Origin: Cinclus cinclus
Taxonomy: Eukaryota > Chordata > Aves > Passeriformes > Cinclidae
Assembly: GCF_963662255.1 (NCBI RefSeq)
Contig: NC_085052.1
Coordinates: 11,057,807-11,121,806 of the forward strand
Direction: 5' to 3'
DNA length: 64,000 nt
A model generated the notes under the pieces. The model saw only the letters and a list, made by a program, of their open reading frames with translations, made no database searches and was not told where the DNA came from. Positions 1-11,062 of this stretch are shown in pieces. Every line of letters starts with the position of its first letter. Positions within the stretch are counted from its first letter, which is position 1. Both the position numbers and the translations under genes were made by a program.

Positions 1-27
1 GGCTGGCCCTATTTTAATTTGTTGGCA

Positions 28-71
28 TTTTTTTGTTTTGTTTTGTTTGTTGTTTTGTTTTTTTGTTTTTT
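28..71. repeat. T-rich (TTTTG)n-like low-complexity tract
   Basis: A run of T interrupted by single G residues at about 4-7 base intervals. It is simple low-complexity DNA and may be the reverse complement of an eroded A-rich retrotransposon tail, but no element body is recognisable next to it. Confidence 0.8.
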
Positions 72-2529
72 AAGTAGGGAAATTGTTTCTTTAGTGACTC
101 TTGAAATCTAACACAGAGTGAACTTTCCTATTTCTTCCTCCATGGCATAGATGATTGCAGTTATTTGGCATGTTAACAGAGGGCATGTTCAGATACACAC
201 ACACAAAAAAAATAAAATTAGTAAGAGAAAGACAGAGAATAATTCACAATCTCACCCAAGAAAACAGCCTCAGAAACAGCTTGCAAGGGGGTGACTGCCA
301 TGGACTCTGAGCCTATGTTGTACATATTTCAGATCCATCAATATTTTCCTTTACAGAGGCACCAGCGTGGGAGTACTGAAAAAAAAAAAGGAAATAAACA
401 GGCTGTGTTAGTTTGTCTGGTTTCCTGGAAGGTGCTAAATTGCTCAAATGCTGCTGGGGCCTCTGCTGAGCACGCAGCTCTGGGGAAGCAGCTGAACCTG
501 TCTCCCTGAGGAGCTGTCTTTCTGTAGGTACAAAGCACCCATTTTATTAATACAACATAAAACCTTTAGCTTCTGCAAGCCAGGTGCTCCACAACCTTTA
601 GATGTTTTGGAATTTTATTTTTTTACAGTTAATAAAATTTCTTTGCTTGAAATAAATTGTGGTGTATTTCTTGGGTCTTCTGGTTATGTGTCTGTAAAAT
701 ACATTTTTTTTTCAGCTTTTTTCCAAAAGCATGGTAATTATTAATTTTATACTCTGTAAAACAGGGAATCAGATATAAATCACGTGGTTCCTGGAGGTGT
801 GGTTTTATGAGAATCATTGAGTTGCTCTAAGATTCAGAGCTTTGACAGGTCCAGTCTCTATAAACTTGACAGTAAATTTAAGGCCAAGTCTAAGGTCAAG
901 AAAATTAAGCAAGTGCCTTAAGCAGGAACCTGCAGAGAATTATAAAGGAGGTATCACCTACTGAGACAACGTCAGTGCTGTGGAAATCTGGGCTGACAGC
1001 TGATGGCTGAGCATGTGGCAGCTCTGGGAAAGGCCAGCACTTGCCCATGGGTGAAGCAGCTCCCAGTGAAATTGGAACAAGGGTCAGCTAATGGGTGCTT
1101 GTCCAAACCCCCTGAACTCATGTAAGCAAGAGCATCTCCTCAGAAAGGTTTTCTCTTGGCTCTACTTCTGCTGCTCACCAAAAACAAACATCTCTTACTT
1201 TGTTACTTTCTCCCCTCCTAATTTAAAGTTCACTTCCATGTATGTAGATTTACAACAGACAGGTGGAAGGTGTGCGGGACAAAAATGTTTCCTTTTTGTC
1301 TTCTTAATCCTGAAAGGAAAATGGAAAAGATAATATATCTGTAAAGGAGAGAAGCAGTAGTAGTGGGTGTATTTCTGTGTGTATTAAGTTGCATTGGAGA
1401 CTAAATTTGTTTCTGTGACAAATTTCTCAGTGCCTTTCTCTGGGGTGGTACACATGACAAATGACAGGCTGTGAAACACAAGGTGTTGTTAAGGTTTATT
1501 TCCCATTACACCTTGTTTGACAAAAACTTGCTAATTCAAAGTGGCATGGGCAGACCTGTAGAATGTTTCTTCACGAGTCTAAAATAAGACTTGGAGGTTT
1601 ATTTTTACTTGCTCTCCCTCAGAAATCTTAGACTTCTTAAACAAAAACTTCCAAGACATTATTATTGCACTGCTCTCTGAGCATCTATGAGTCCTGCAGC
1701 TTCCGCTGGCTAAACCTTTCCTTCCTCCCAGTTAATCTAAGCTGCACAGACAAGCCACATCAGCCAAACCATGCTCTTAAGCTGAATTACTTCCAGCCAC
1801 ATGGCAAAAGAAAGAGAGTTCAGTAGTAACCAAGCCTCCCTGCTAAGGCACAGAACCTTTCTGTCTCTTTGTTTACAGGTCTGCATTTTCTCTTTGTCCC
1901 CAGCCCTGTTGTCAGCTGAACTGGCCATGGATCCTGGTTCACACTGCCTGGTGCATGGGTCCTCCCAGGGGATAACAGGCTGCCACAGAGGTGAAGGCAG
2001 CTCACCCTGGGCACAGATCCCTTGGTTCTACTGAAAAGAAGGAGCTATTATCAGCAGAAATCAAACAGTTTTGATGAAAAAAAATGCTGAGTTTGTTGGA
2101 AAACTAAATGCTTAATATTCTGGTTTTCCATCCAATTTAAAATGGAAATGCCTGTTTAATCAAGAAAATGGTTGGGGGAAAGTTCTCAGTCATCCGTATT
2201 TAAGCCTCCTTGATGACAGGTTTTCTGGCCTGAAGAGTTTGTCTCAAGATCAGATTGTGCTGGAATAACTTACTCAGGATCAGCCACTTGTTTCTGGATA
2301 GCACCACGTGTGAATATTCTTACTCTGTAAGAGCCTTATGCAGTCTGAACAGATCTTGTGTTAACAATTCATGCTGCAGGACAGGAAAACAGGGCCTTCT
2401 GATATGATTTTCTCAGGAGTTTCCTCCATCACCAGTAGGAGTGTGGGCTGAAAAATGAATTCTTTAAATGCTGAGGTATTAAAGCAAAAAGGGACAAGTG
2501 GGCTCCAGAAAGTACAGGGAAAGCTTTTG

Positions 2530-2578
2530 GGTTTTTTTTTTGGTTTTTTGTTTTGTTTTGTTTTTTTTTTTGTTTTTG
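2530..2578. repeat. T-rich low-complexity tract
   Basis: T runs of 4-11 bases separated by G or GG. Frames crossing it translate to Phe/Leu/Val-rich peptide on + and Lys/Asn/Gln-rich peptide on -, which explains the spurious frames at 2498-2794 and 2429-2626. Confidence 0.85.
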
Positions 2579-3856
2579 CCTCTGCTCCTTTGCTGCATAT
2601 TGGTGAGACAAAGATTTAGAGAGCATTTAGGCCTCTTAACTCTTTTCTGGAGGAGTTCCCTTTCTGCAGAAATGTGCCTTAGGTCTCTCTCTCTCTACAT
2701 TCCTTTACCACCAGGGAGAAGGAAGGGGATACCTGATGGCATCATGCACTCCATGAAATGCCTGCATTGTCCAGGAGCAGGTCAGTCTCCTTGATGGCCA
2801 ACAATTACCCACGGCCCTCCCAAAGCATCCCTCCCAGGAGTCAGTGGCCATCTACTCCAAAATCTGTCACCTCAGTGCTGGGGTGGAAAGGGGTCCCGAC
2901 TGCTTCAAGAGTGTTCTCCAGATGTGTCCAGAACACCCCTCCAGTGGCACCCAGACACGCAGCAAGATGGGGTTTAGGGCATATTCTCACAATGCTTCAG
3001 AAAAGCAAATGGAGGTTTTCTCTCTGCATCAAATTCCCTGCTCCACCTGTTCAATCCTCCACAATATCACTTGGGTAGAGAGCTCAGTTCTCTTACAAAC
3101 ATGGCCTGAAAATGGAACATTTTGCATTATTTCTTTCCCTTCATTAGGTGTTAACCTCAGCATCCTGCTGTTTTGATTTGCAAACCTAACACCTGCCCTT
3201 GAAACTTGCCCCTCTCCCTCCCAAAATAGGACTGTGTTAATGATGAAAGTAAGAAAATATTCACATATATTTTCTCTTAGCTTAATTCCCAATAGCATTT
3301 TCTTCTCTGATTTTGTTAGTCTCTTTTTTACATTTAATTTGGCATCTAACTAATGAAAATTATGTTCTATTTATGCTTTTTAGCAAATGGGTTTGGCTTC
3401 AAATTCTTAACATTTCATTCATGGTTATTTGTTCTTGTATTTAGCACATCTTCAGCTTGCCTGCCTTGTAACTTCCAAATGAGAATATTATAAATGTGTG
3501 GAGGCTTATTAGATCTGGGGCTCTTTCATTTTATTTTCTTTTTTCATTCCAATGAGAAACACATTTTTATTATTAATTTTTTCATCTATCTGAACCAGGA
3601 TGCATTGTGGCTAATGTACTGAGGAGAATATTTCCTCTGCTTGATGATCTCAGGGTGTGTGCAAGGGATATATGTGTGTCCATGTTTTTCTCTCCACTTG
3701 TTTTTGTTTTTGTTGGATGCTTTTCAAGATCCACCTCTTCAAATATGGACCCAATATTGGCACAGGAACACCTACCCAGTCTCTTTATCTAATTAAATGA
3801 TCTGATGTCCAGCAAAAGAAGTTGCAGCTATCCAAGGCTAAAGACATTGAAGAAAT

Positions 3857-3910
3857 TAAAAAAAAACAAAAAAAAAACAAAAAAAAAAAACAAACAAACA
3901 AAAAAAAACA
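3857..3910. repeat. A-rich (A)nC low-complexity tract
   Basis: Runs of A of up to ten bases broken by single C residues, ending in CAAACAAACA and another A run. It could be a degenerate poly(A) tail of a processed retrocopy on the + strand, but the preceding sequence (about 3600-3856) is not recognisable as a gene copy. The minus-strand frame at 3856-4089 ends in an artefactual Phe/Cys/Val run made by this tract. Confidence 0.85.
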
Positions 3911-4599
3911 CCCACTAGAATAGGAGAATTGAGAAAAAACTGGTCAGTGAAATGGCCTGTTCTGGAACTAGACAGATGTGAAGATCCCATCTGACAGCAG
4001 ATTGCATGCATGGTGGAAATCCAGCACCCTGATAATTGTGAAACGTGCTTTTCTGTAAAAGTGGCTTCATTAACCCCTGGAGCAAGCAAGAAAGAAACCC
4101 ATAGGCAAGCTCAGGCCTAAAATGCCAGAACTAAACTGTCTCCTTTGCTCAATTTTCAAAATATCTCATTATAGTATTCCCCCTTGACATGGAGAGCTAC
4201 ATCTCTATGACAAGAATTTGATTTTATTTTCTAAAAAGTGGGGGAAATTAAAAATATCAGAAATAGGTACTTCCTAAAATTTCCTGTAGAAGGTTGTCCT
4301 GATTTCCTACACAGACAACATGACTTTTGTCATGACAGTGATATAAAAATATCTTTGCTGTCCTGTGGGGTAATATCAGATCTAGACAGTGCTTGTAAAT
4401 CACAATTCTTAGAGCATGTCATGTTTTCACCTGGTCTAACTTAATGTCTTAAAATCCTCCTCCAAGTCTGAATGTAAAATTGCTCATTTTTTAATCCTAA
4501 ATTATCATGTCCTACTAATAAATTGAGTTGATTACCTTATGTCCTATCACCTTCAAAAAACAGCTAAGCTCTGCCAGTGCCATTAAGAGCATTTGACAG

Positions 4600-4825
4600 T
4601 GTAGAGAACTATCATTATAGTCCTCTCTTGCTTTCTCAGTTTAAATAAGCCTCATTTCAATTGCCTTTCTCTCTAGGTCATGTTTCCTCAACCACTTATT
4701 ACCCACACTGCTTTCCTTTGGATTTTCTCCATTTTGTCTAAATGTCTGTTTGTGTAGGATGTATAAAATTATACCTTACCAAATGTCCTCATTAGGGCTT
4801 TGAAATAATTCCATCTCAGGTCTTG
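4600..4825 (-). mobile_element. Probable ancient CR1/L3-like LINE relic
   Basis: On the + strand this reads like the reverse complement of an old CR1-superfamily LINE. Order of similarity: a TCCTCTCTTGCTTTCTCAG block (about 4621-4639), a CTCTAGGTCATGTTTCCT block (4671-4688), TTTGGATTTTCTCCATTTTG (4718-4737), then a weaker part to CATTAGGGCTTTGAAATAAT (4790-4809). These follow, in order, the conserved antisense segments I recall for ancient amniote CR1/L3 copies. Divergence is high, both ends are uncertain and no frame survives. Similarity fades after about 4825; faint CR1-like wording near 5070-5110 was too weak to include. Judged from memory of the family, not an alignment. Confidence 0.5.
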
Positions 4826-7800
4826 CAAAATCAGCAACGGGGAAAAAAGGTCTAGTAAAGGCTATTAAGTACAGAGAGGCCATCTTCCCTGACCTCCAAA
4901 TTGGTGGCGACCACAGGCCTTTTTCAGAACGTGCTCTACCTTCTGACAGCAGCGTGCTACTGATTCCCATTCACCCTGTGGCAGCACAAATCCCCAGAGC
5001 CTGAGCTGTACAGCTGGCACCTCCTCCCTGCGCTTCACTGAGACTGCCTTTCAGATTTTCTCTGGCATGTGTCTGTTCTGAATTTAATCTGATTAATTAT
5101 AGTCCAGTCCCTTCCTATATAAGCATAATCTACTAAGACAGAGAAATTATCTGCTTCTTTCTATAAGGCAATTGTTCTCTTGTCACATGTTTGACAGCTC
5201 TTTTAAAACCTTGGTTATTAACACAGAGAAGGTCCTAAAAGGGAGAGATGTTCCAACAGGGTCAGTAAACATGGTATGTAATTAAGATGTGTAAAACAAA
5301 GATCTACAGGTCTGGCCATCTGTTTTGGCTCATCTGGCTAGGACGGGTTCCCCACAACAGGCTGATGTTTAATTCCTGGATGTGGTGCCCGGTTTGCCCG
5401 CGCTCATGTCCGTCTGTTTGGAGGGCATGGTGCCCATTACCCACTGCTGAGGCACTTGGCACTGCTTTGAGCATGGAGAGCCCTGCGCAGGCAGTCCACA
5501 CAGGCTTGCTGGGCTGCATCTGCTCGTCTGGATCTCCCACTGATTCGTTTTTTTGGCAGTGCCAGCACAGCAGCCACAGTGTTTGCCTCCTCTCTGCTGA
5601 AAGGCCTAAGTTGAGGAAAGTCAACAAGGAGCAGGGAGATCCTTGAAAAGCAAGACAGGAGCTTGCGGTAGCTGACGTTCATGGGCAGGGCTAAAGGGAG
5701 CTCAGCTGTGTTAAAGTTAAAGCTGTTCCTGAGTTAATCCCAGAAACACCCTTTCCAAAAGCACTGGAGCTGTATCAGGTTTGGTAGAGGGGCTGGGTGC
5801 TGGAAGAGAGAAGAGGTGTGTGTCCCATGTGCTTTTTTATAGATCCAACCTCTGCTCTAGTTCACTATGGGATTGATTTTGTGCTCCCAGATACCACCTG
5901 AGATATTGTTGGTGCACTTGAAAATGTAAGAATTAGCATACTCAGGGAGCAAGGACATCTAACCTGGTATCTTCCCTCTATCCCCATGCCCTGGTCTGAA
6001 TAAGAACAGTGAGCTCAGGATACTGCTGGGCAGAAAGTCTTACCTTCTAGGGATGGCAGTGCAGACACTTCCTGAGCCAGAAAAGATTATCTTCCTGTTT
6101 CATAGCTCTCAAAGGATTTCTACACAAGAGCTTGTACAATTGCTTTTGAAACTGGTCTAAATAACTAGTTTTCCATGACAAGGAGTACCACTGCTGAAGC
6201 ACACTGTGCCTGAAGGACCACTGCAGTCTACCTATATACAAGACAGCAGATAGAATATGCATTTATTCACTTTGTACCACAACAACCTCGATGTTTAAAC
6301 AGGCTATTTGTTTTTCAGAGTGCTGCAAGCTTGGCAGTGCCTGAAATATACCCTGCAAACTCGGACTGCTTCTAGTTCCCAGAGGTTATTGCTCTTGATT
6401 GTCTTCTTTGTGTACCCTTTGCTACGCAGTGATTCAGCTTCAGAAGGAAGAAGAACAAAGCTATACCCTTTACTCTGCCCTCAGTGTCTGTTAAACAAGC
6501 CCCAGTTAGGAAAAATGTGAGCCCAAATCCAGGCAAGCTGAGTAGCTGTAGTGACTCAAAGGCTACAATTCTTGGACAGTTTCCAGGACATTTGTTGGAA
6601 ATCTTGGGACATTTCTCACCTCTTTCCCCAGAAAAAGTTGATAAAGGTGCTTTCCCTTTGCAGTCATCATGAGGATCTGAAGGCCAACATTATTTGCAAC
6701 AGGGTTAAATGAAGGGATCTCTCCCTGTGCAATAATTAAAATAATAGTTACAGCGACTGATTATTTGTACATTAATACTGTTTTGCAGCCCCAGCAGGGA
6801 ACCCAGTGAGACAAGAACTTACAGGAACAAACTAAGAGGTCAAAGAACAATTTTAAAGTATGGAATTACTACTGGTTTTGTTTCATAAGCACTTCAAGTT
6901 TCCATTTACAGCGACAGAGTCTTTTCCTGGAGGTGCTTATGCCTGTGCTAAGAGCAATCCCTGGTTCTTGCACTCTACCTATATAAGAATTGATGTATTT
7001 GCAGAAGGTCATAATGGTTATGCCAAACTTAGAAATTCACCCCAGGTGTGGCTCAGGTTTGAATATCAATATTACTGTCCCTGCTTGCACAAGATGAAGC
7101 TGTGTTCAGTAGAAATATTAACTTAAGTGTGGGATTTGTCATTGCTGATAAAGGAAAGAGGAGACGTAACAAGATAAAAGCTGTTTAGACATGAGATGTT
7201 ATTAGATGTTCTATGTAGTGTCCACAGCCTATCTAGGCCAGAGAGGATGTAATACATGCACACAAAGGAGAGGAGTTTGGCATTTTAGTTATGATATTTC
7301 TCCAAGTAACATAAATTGGCTTAGCTGAGCATCTCTCTGAATCATCTGGCAAAGGTTTGTCACAAAAGTTAGATTTAGCATCAAAACCGGAGCAATACCT
7401 GAAAGCAGAACTTTGATAAAGATGGTAAGATTTGAAGAAGAGGTATTGTGGCTACAAAAATCAGAAAGACGGCTGAATTTATTGAAGACTTGTCACCTTT
7501 GTTTGTTTTTAATGGCCTCCTTGAATGACTGCTGGGCTGGGAAAGTCACTACATGCTTTTACAGAAGTCTTTGCATCTCTCAAAAGTGGTAATTTCTAGT
7601 AAGTTATCAGTCCTGGAAGATGCTGCTGAAAAAAATTGAGTAACCTCCAATAATTTGAGAAAAAGTGTAAAGGAGAGGATAAAACTGAGATGCAAGACGA
7701 AGCACATTCTGCAAAACTGCTGCAGTGTAGAGATTTTAAATGCCAGCATCACCTGAATAGCACCAAGACTCTTTTTCAGTAAGACTGTAGAGTTCAATGG

Positions 7801-8084
7801 TGCTGGCCCAATTTTCTGTCTTTGGCAAACTCCTAACACCCACCCTGGATAATCATATCTCAGTTTTATCACTTAGACATTTATTTTGCACTCTAGTTTC
7901 CCCTCTCTATGCTTTTTTTTTTATTTTTTCCTTACTTTTCTCAAATCTTGATTTAACAGAAATTGTCATTGATCCAAGATTGGCAAATAATTTTTTTGAA
8001 AGAACAAAACCCTGCAAGCAATTAACATTTATAGCTCCAAAACCAGTCTGAACCAAAGAGTAGTGTTTGGAGCTTGTGTGTTTG
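4826..8084. other. Non-coding unique sequence, no gene found
   Basis: The longest frames are 119 codons (5287-5646, +) and 107 codons (5304-5627, -), which overlap each other on opposite strands in a locally GC-richer patch at about 5330-5700. Neither has a recognisable motif. The patch has a few CpGs but far too few to be a CpG-island promoter. Nothing else structured is visible. Confidence 0.65.
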
Positions 8085-8102
8085 TTTTTTTTTTTTTTTT
8101 TT
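8085..8102. repeat. Poly(T) run, T18
   Basis: Eighteen consecutive T, preceded by TTTG. It is paired with an equally long A run 67 bases downstream (8170-8187), so the two could form a hairpin or be tails of two elements in opposite orientation. Confidence 0.95.
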
Positions 8103-8169
8103 AATTAAGGCAAATGTTTTACGTTGAAGTTTCCAAATAGGAATCCAGAAAACAAGAAGAGATAATAGT

Positions 8170-8187
8170 AAAAAAAAAAAAAAAAAA
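8170..8187. repeat. Poly(A) run, A18
   Basis: Eighteen consecutive A followed by CAAAACCACAAAAC. It is the inverted partner of the T18 run at 8085-8102. The intervening 67 bases are not recognisable as a repeat family. Confidence 0.95.
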
Positions 8188-11042
8188 CAAAACCACAAAA
8201 CTATTACATTTTGTATTTCTTAGACTAGAGGCGGTTTCAATTATTGTTTAGATTAAATTCCTTCCTGAGGTACGTCAGAGATTTAGCAAAAGACAGTGCA
8301 GAAAAAGCCTATCACAGCGCAGTGTATGCTTTCAACTTTTTCTCCTGTTCTTCCCAGGTTACTGTCAACAATTTGTGGAGAAATACAGGGGAAAAGTGAA
8401 GGCTAAACCACACCTGAGCACTGGCTTCCTTATTACTCCAAAATTAAGTTCTCTTCCTTGAAAGTTGTCTATTTCAAAGAAGGAGATGTCTTTTTTGTAT
8501 TTACAAGTGTCTCCCATTTGATTTCTATGAATAATTCACCACCCCAGATGGAGTCCAAGCCAACCATTGCAAATATCACGCTATTGCAAGCCAGACCCTG
8601 GTGCAACAGTTGCAAGTGTGTGTGTTCCAACTGGAGCCACATCAAATATATGGTTAGAAAAGGATGAATATGAAATCTTTCCCTGGAAGTATTCGGTAAC
8701 AGGGATTTAAAACTTACTCCTTCCCTCTCATAAATGTATTTGGTGAATGTATTCATGGAAAGATGGAAATTAAAATGGAGAAGCAGATGAAGAGCCTTGT
8801 GCTTAGGCTTTGGGTAGAGCTAGATTTAGGTAGAGTTCTCACACATGGATCTTCCACCCTCTACTTCATTTTCTGTCCATCCCAATTCTGAAAGAAGAGG
8901 TGACATAAAATGAATTTACACAGGAATGTAAGAGAAAAATCACCTCACCTTTCATCCTTTTCTCTGTCCTTGCACTGCTGTGTGGGATGGAATAAGGACA
9001 GAGCCGTCATGTCACAGCACAGCCCTTCCTCCCCCTTCTTTAAGCTGCCAGCAGCACTACTGTACCTGGCCCTGGGACAAGCCCTGACATATATGACAGG
9101 TATTTTGGAATGCCCTGAGACACCAAAGGCAGCAAAAAGGTAGGTGAAAGAGTAGGAGATGAAAATAGGAAAACTACAGAGCCGTGGGAAAGTTCATGGC
9201 CAGGCCTATGAGGATAAGTACTTAAGACAGTGTGGAACAAGTGCCAAAAAGAGCAGATGGAGGTGAAAGGTAGGGTTTTGGATACCAGACCGTACTGTCT
9301 CTGGCCTTTGGTATGCAACAGGTGGAACAGGATTTGTGACATCTCTCAACTATTCTGCACAGGACTGATGGGGATCCTCACCCAAATGGGTCACAAATGC
9401 TGCAGTGCAGATCCCCATTCATATGGCCTTAAGTGAGTGAGCTGGAGCGAGCCCAGCCCAGCCCTGGCTGCAAAGAGCATGCAGAGGTGTGGGGATGCTA
9501 AAGGAAAACAGGGAGGAAGGAGTTCAGAGCTGTTGCTGTAGGGCTCTCACAGAACATCTGATGTTCATGATTTCTATTTTATTTCCAGTATCATTCCTCC
9601 TGAATGGGCTAATAGCAGGATAAATTAAAAGAATGAGGTGCTTTGAGAGTAGAGTCATTATCAAAATCAAACTTTGCTTGTTTAAAATACTGTGCAGCAT
9701 TTGTGGAAGTTTCCCCCGCCCTTGCTTACATCCAGTATAAATTTACTGGCAGTTCTCTTGTCATTGTTGAAGTTATATTCAATTTCACCACCAATAGTGT
9801 ATTATGATTGGAGTGAATTGAATTTTCTTTTCCATTCAGAAATTATTAGATGCACAATGTAGAACTGAATAATAAGGACCCGTTCATAAATGTTTTGCAT
9901 GTGGTTACACAGAGTCATGTGTCTTCATCACTGCTGTACACAAGGATATCATTGCAGGGACTCAATAGGATTGAGCCAAGTGACCACTTCTATATTTTTC
10001 ATGTCAGATGCTGCAAAAATGTTATAACCTTGGAATAGGATTTCTACTCAGATCCCAATATGGGCTCCTAAGAAGAAAAATCTATCAGTTACCAAAATCA
10101 ATTAAAATCAGGTTATGAAAAAGAGGTTGATTTCATTTTCCTATTCTACATATCTATAGATAGATTATAGTCCCACTGTTAATCAAAAGTCTTCAATCTA
10201 GGTGGTTAGAGGTAGGGAGCAAGGGTGAAATAAATTCCAAAAAAAACAGTGAGACTCTGGATCTTCTTTCAAAATATTTTGGAACTTTTTTCTTGGAGAA
10301 GGGTCCAGTTTCTGGAAAGAAATTGTGGTTTTTAGGATAAAGGTGAAGTATCCAGGATTTCAGTTTTCAGCATTATATTACTACCAATCCTAGTGTGTAA
10401 AAATGCACACCTAAACAGATAGCTGCATTAGAGCTGGAAAAAGATAAGGGAGAGATAAAGAACAAGACCCCCAGTAGTGAGACTCCAGAATTTCTTGCTA
10501 CACATAACCATCACAGCATAACTTTGTTTTTCACTTTCTGCTGCTGTCAAACTTCAGAGAGATTAAAATCAGACAAGTCGGGAAAGGAAATGAAGATGCT
10601 CACTTTATTAGTCTTGATTAACAGCAAATTATGCCCCTAACATTTACTTTTCCTTCATTTATTTAAGAGTGATTACACGCAAATAGTAGTTTAAAACGTC
10701 AGGGTTTTAATAATAGTTTTATTTGCCACTGTTGTTGCTTTTGCAGCATCTCTGAAGTCTGAAACGCACCCCTCCTGACAAAAAAATCAAAATATCAGCA
10801 ATGCATCTTTCTCTCTTTAAAGTACACTCTCCAAACCAGTATAAAGAAAGGTGTAGGAGTTTATTTACTGTGATTCCTATTTAGTTATGTGACTGTGTAT
10901 TTAACATGCCATTCACTATGCTTGGCCCAAGCTCAAAGGCTGTACCTGTACTCCCATATGGGGAACCCTTAAGATCAACTTTAACCTCCTGTGCCCACAG
11001 AAGCTGCTCAAGTGCACAAGTTTACTCAGCTAACCTGTTATC
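8188..11042. other. Non-coding unique sequence, no gene found
   Basis: No frame longer than about 100 codons and no recognisable protein. The segment at about 10590-10765 is AT-rich with some retained CpGs and is listed separately as a weak regulatory candidate. The rest is ordinary unique sequence. Confidence 0.65.
10590..10765. promoter_or_regulatory. Weak candidate conserved non-coding element
   Basis: The stretch combines AT-rich homeodomain-like cores (GATTAACAGCAAATTATG near 10616-10633, TTTAATAATAG near 10705) with a few CpGs (ACACGC near 10675, AACGTC near 10696, AACGCA near 10763) in a neighbourhood that otherwise has almost none. Retained CpG together with AT-rich motifs is typical of constrained vertebrate non-coding elements. 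This is pattern-based inference; no conservation data were available. Confidence 0.15.
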
Positions 11043-11062
11043 TGTCCTGTCCTGTCCTGTCC
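11043..11062. repeat. Short pentanucleotide array (TGTCC)4
   Basis: Four perfect TGTCC units followed by TGGGC. It is a minor microsatellite with the same period as the large TCTCC array at 29586 but a different unit. Confidence 0.9.

Larger units (their letters stand above)
1..4599. other. Non-coding unique sequence, no gene found
   Basis: No open frame here exceeds about 110 codons, and none shows a domain, signal peptide or coherent codon use; overlapping frames on both strands are equally long, as expected by chance. The stretch is AT-rich and holds three low-complexity tracts listed separately (28-71, 2530-2578, 3857-3910). AATAAA-like hexamers occur often but without any transcript context. 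I see no promoter, exon or RNA gene that I can support. An unannotated lncRNA or a distant enhancer cannot be excluded by reading alone. Confidence 0.7.

Noticed and set aside
5330..5700. GC-richer patch as a possible CpG-island promoter
   Set aside because: Only a few CpGs, no TSS-like context, and overlapping chance frames on both strands.
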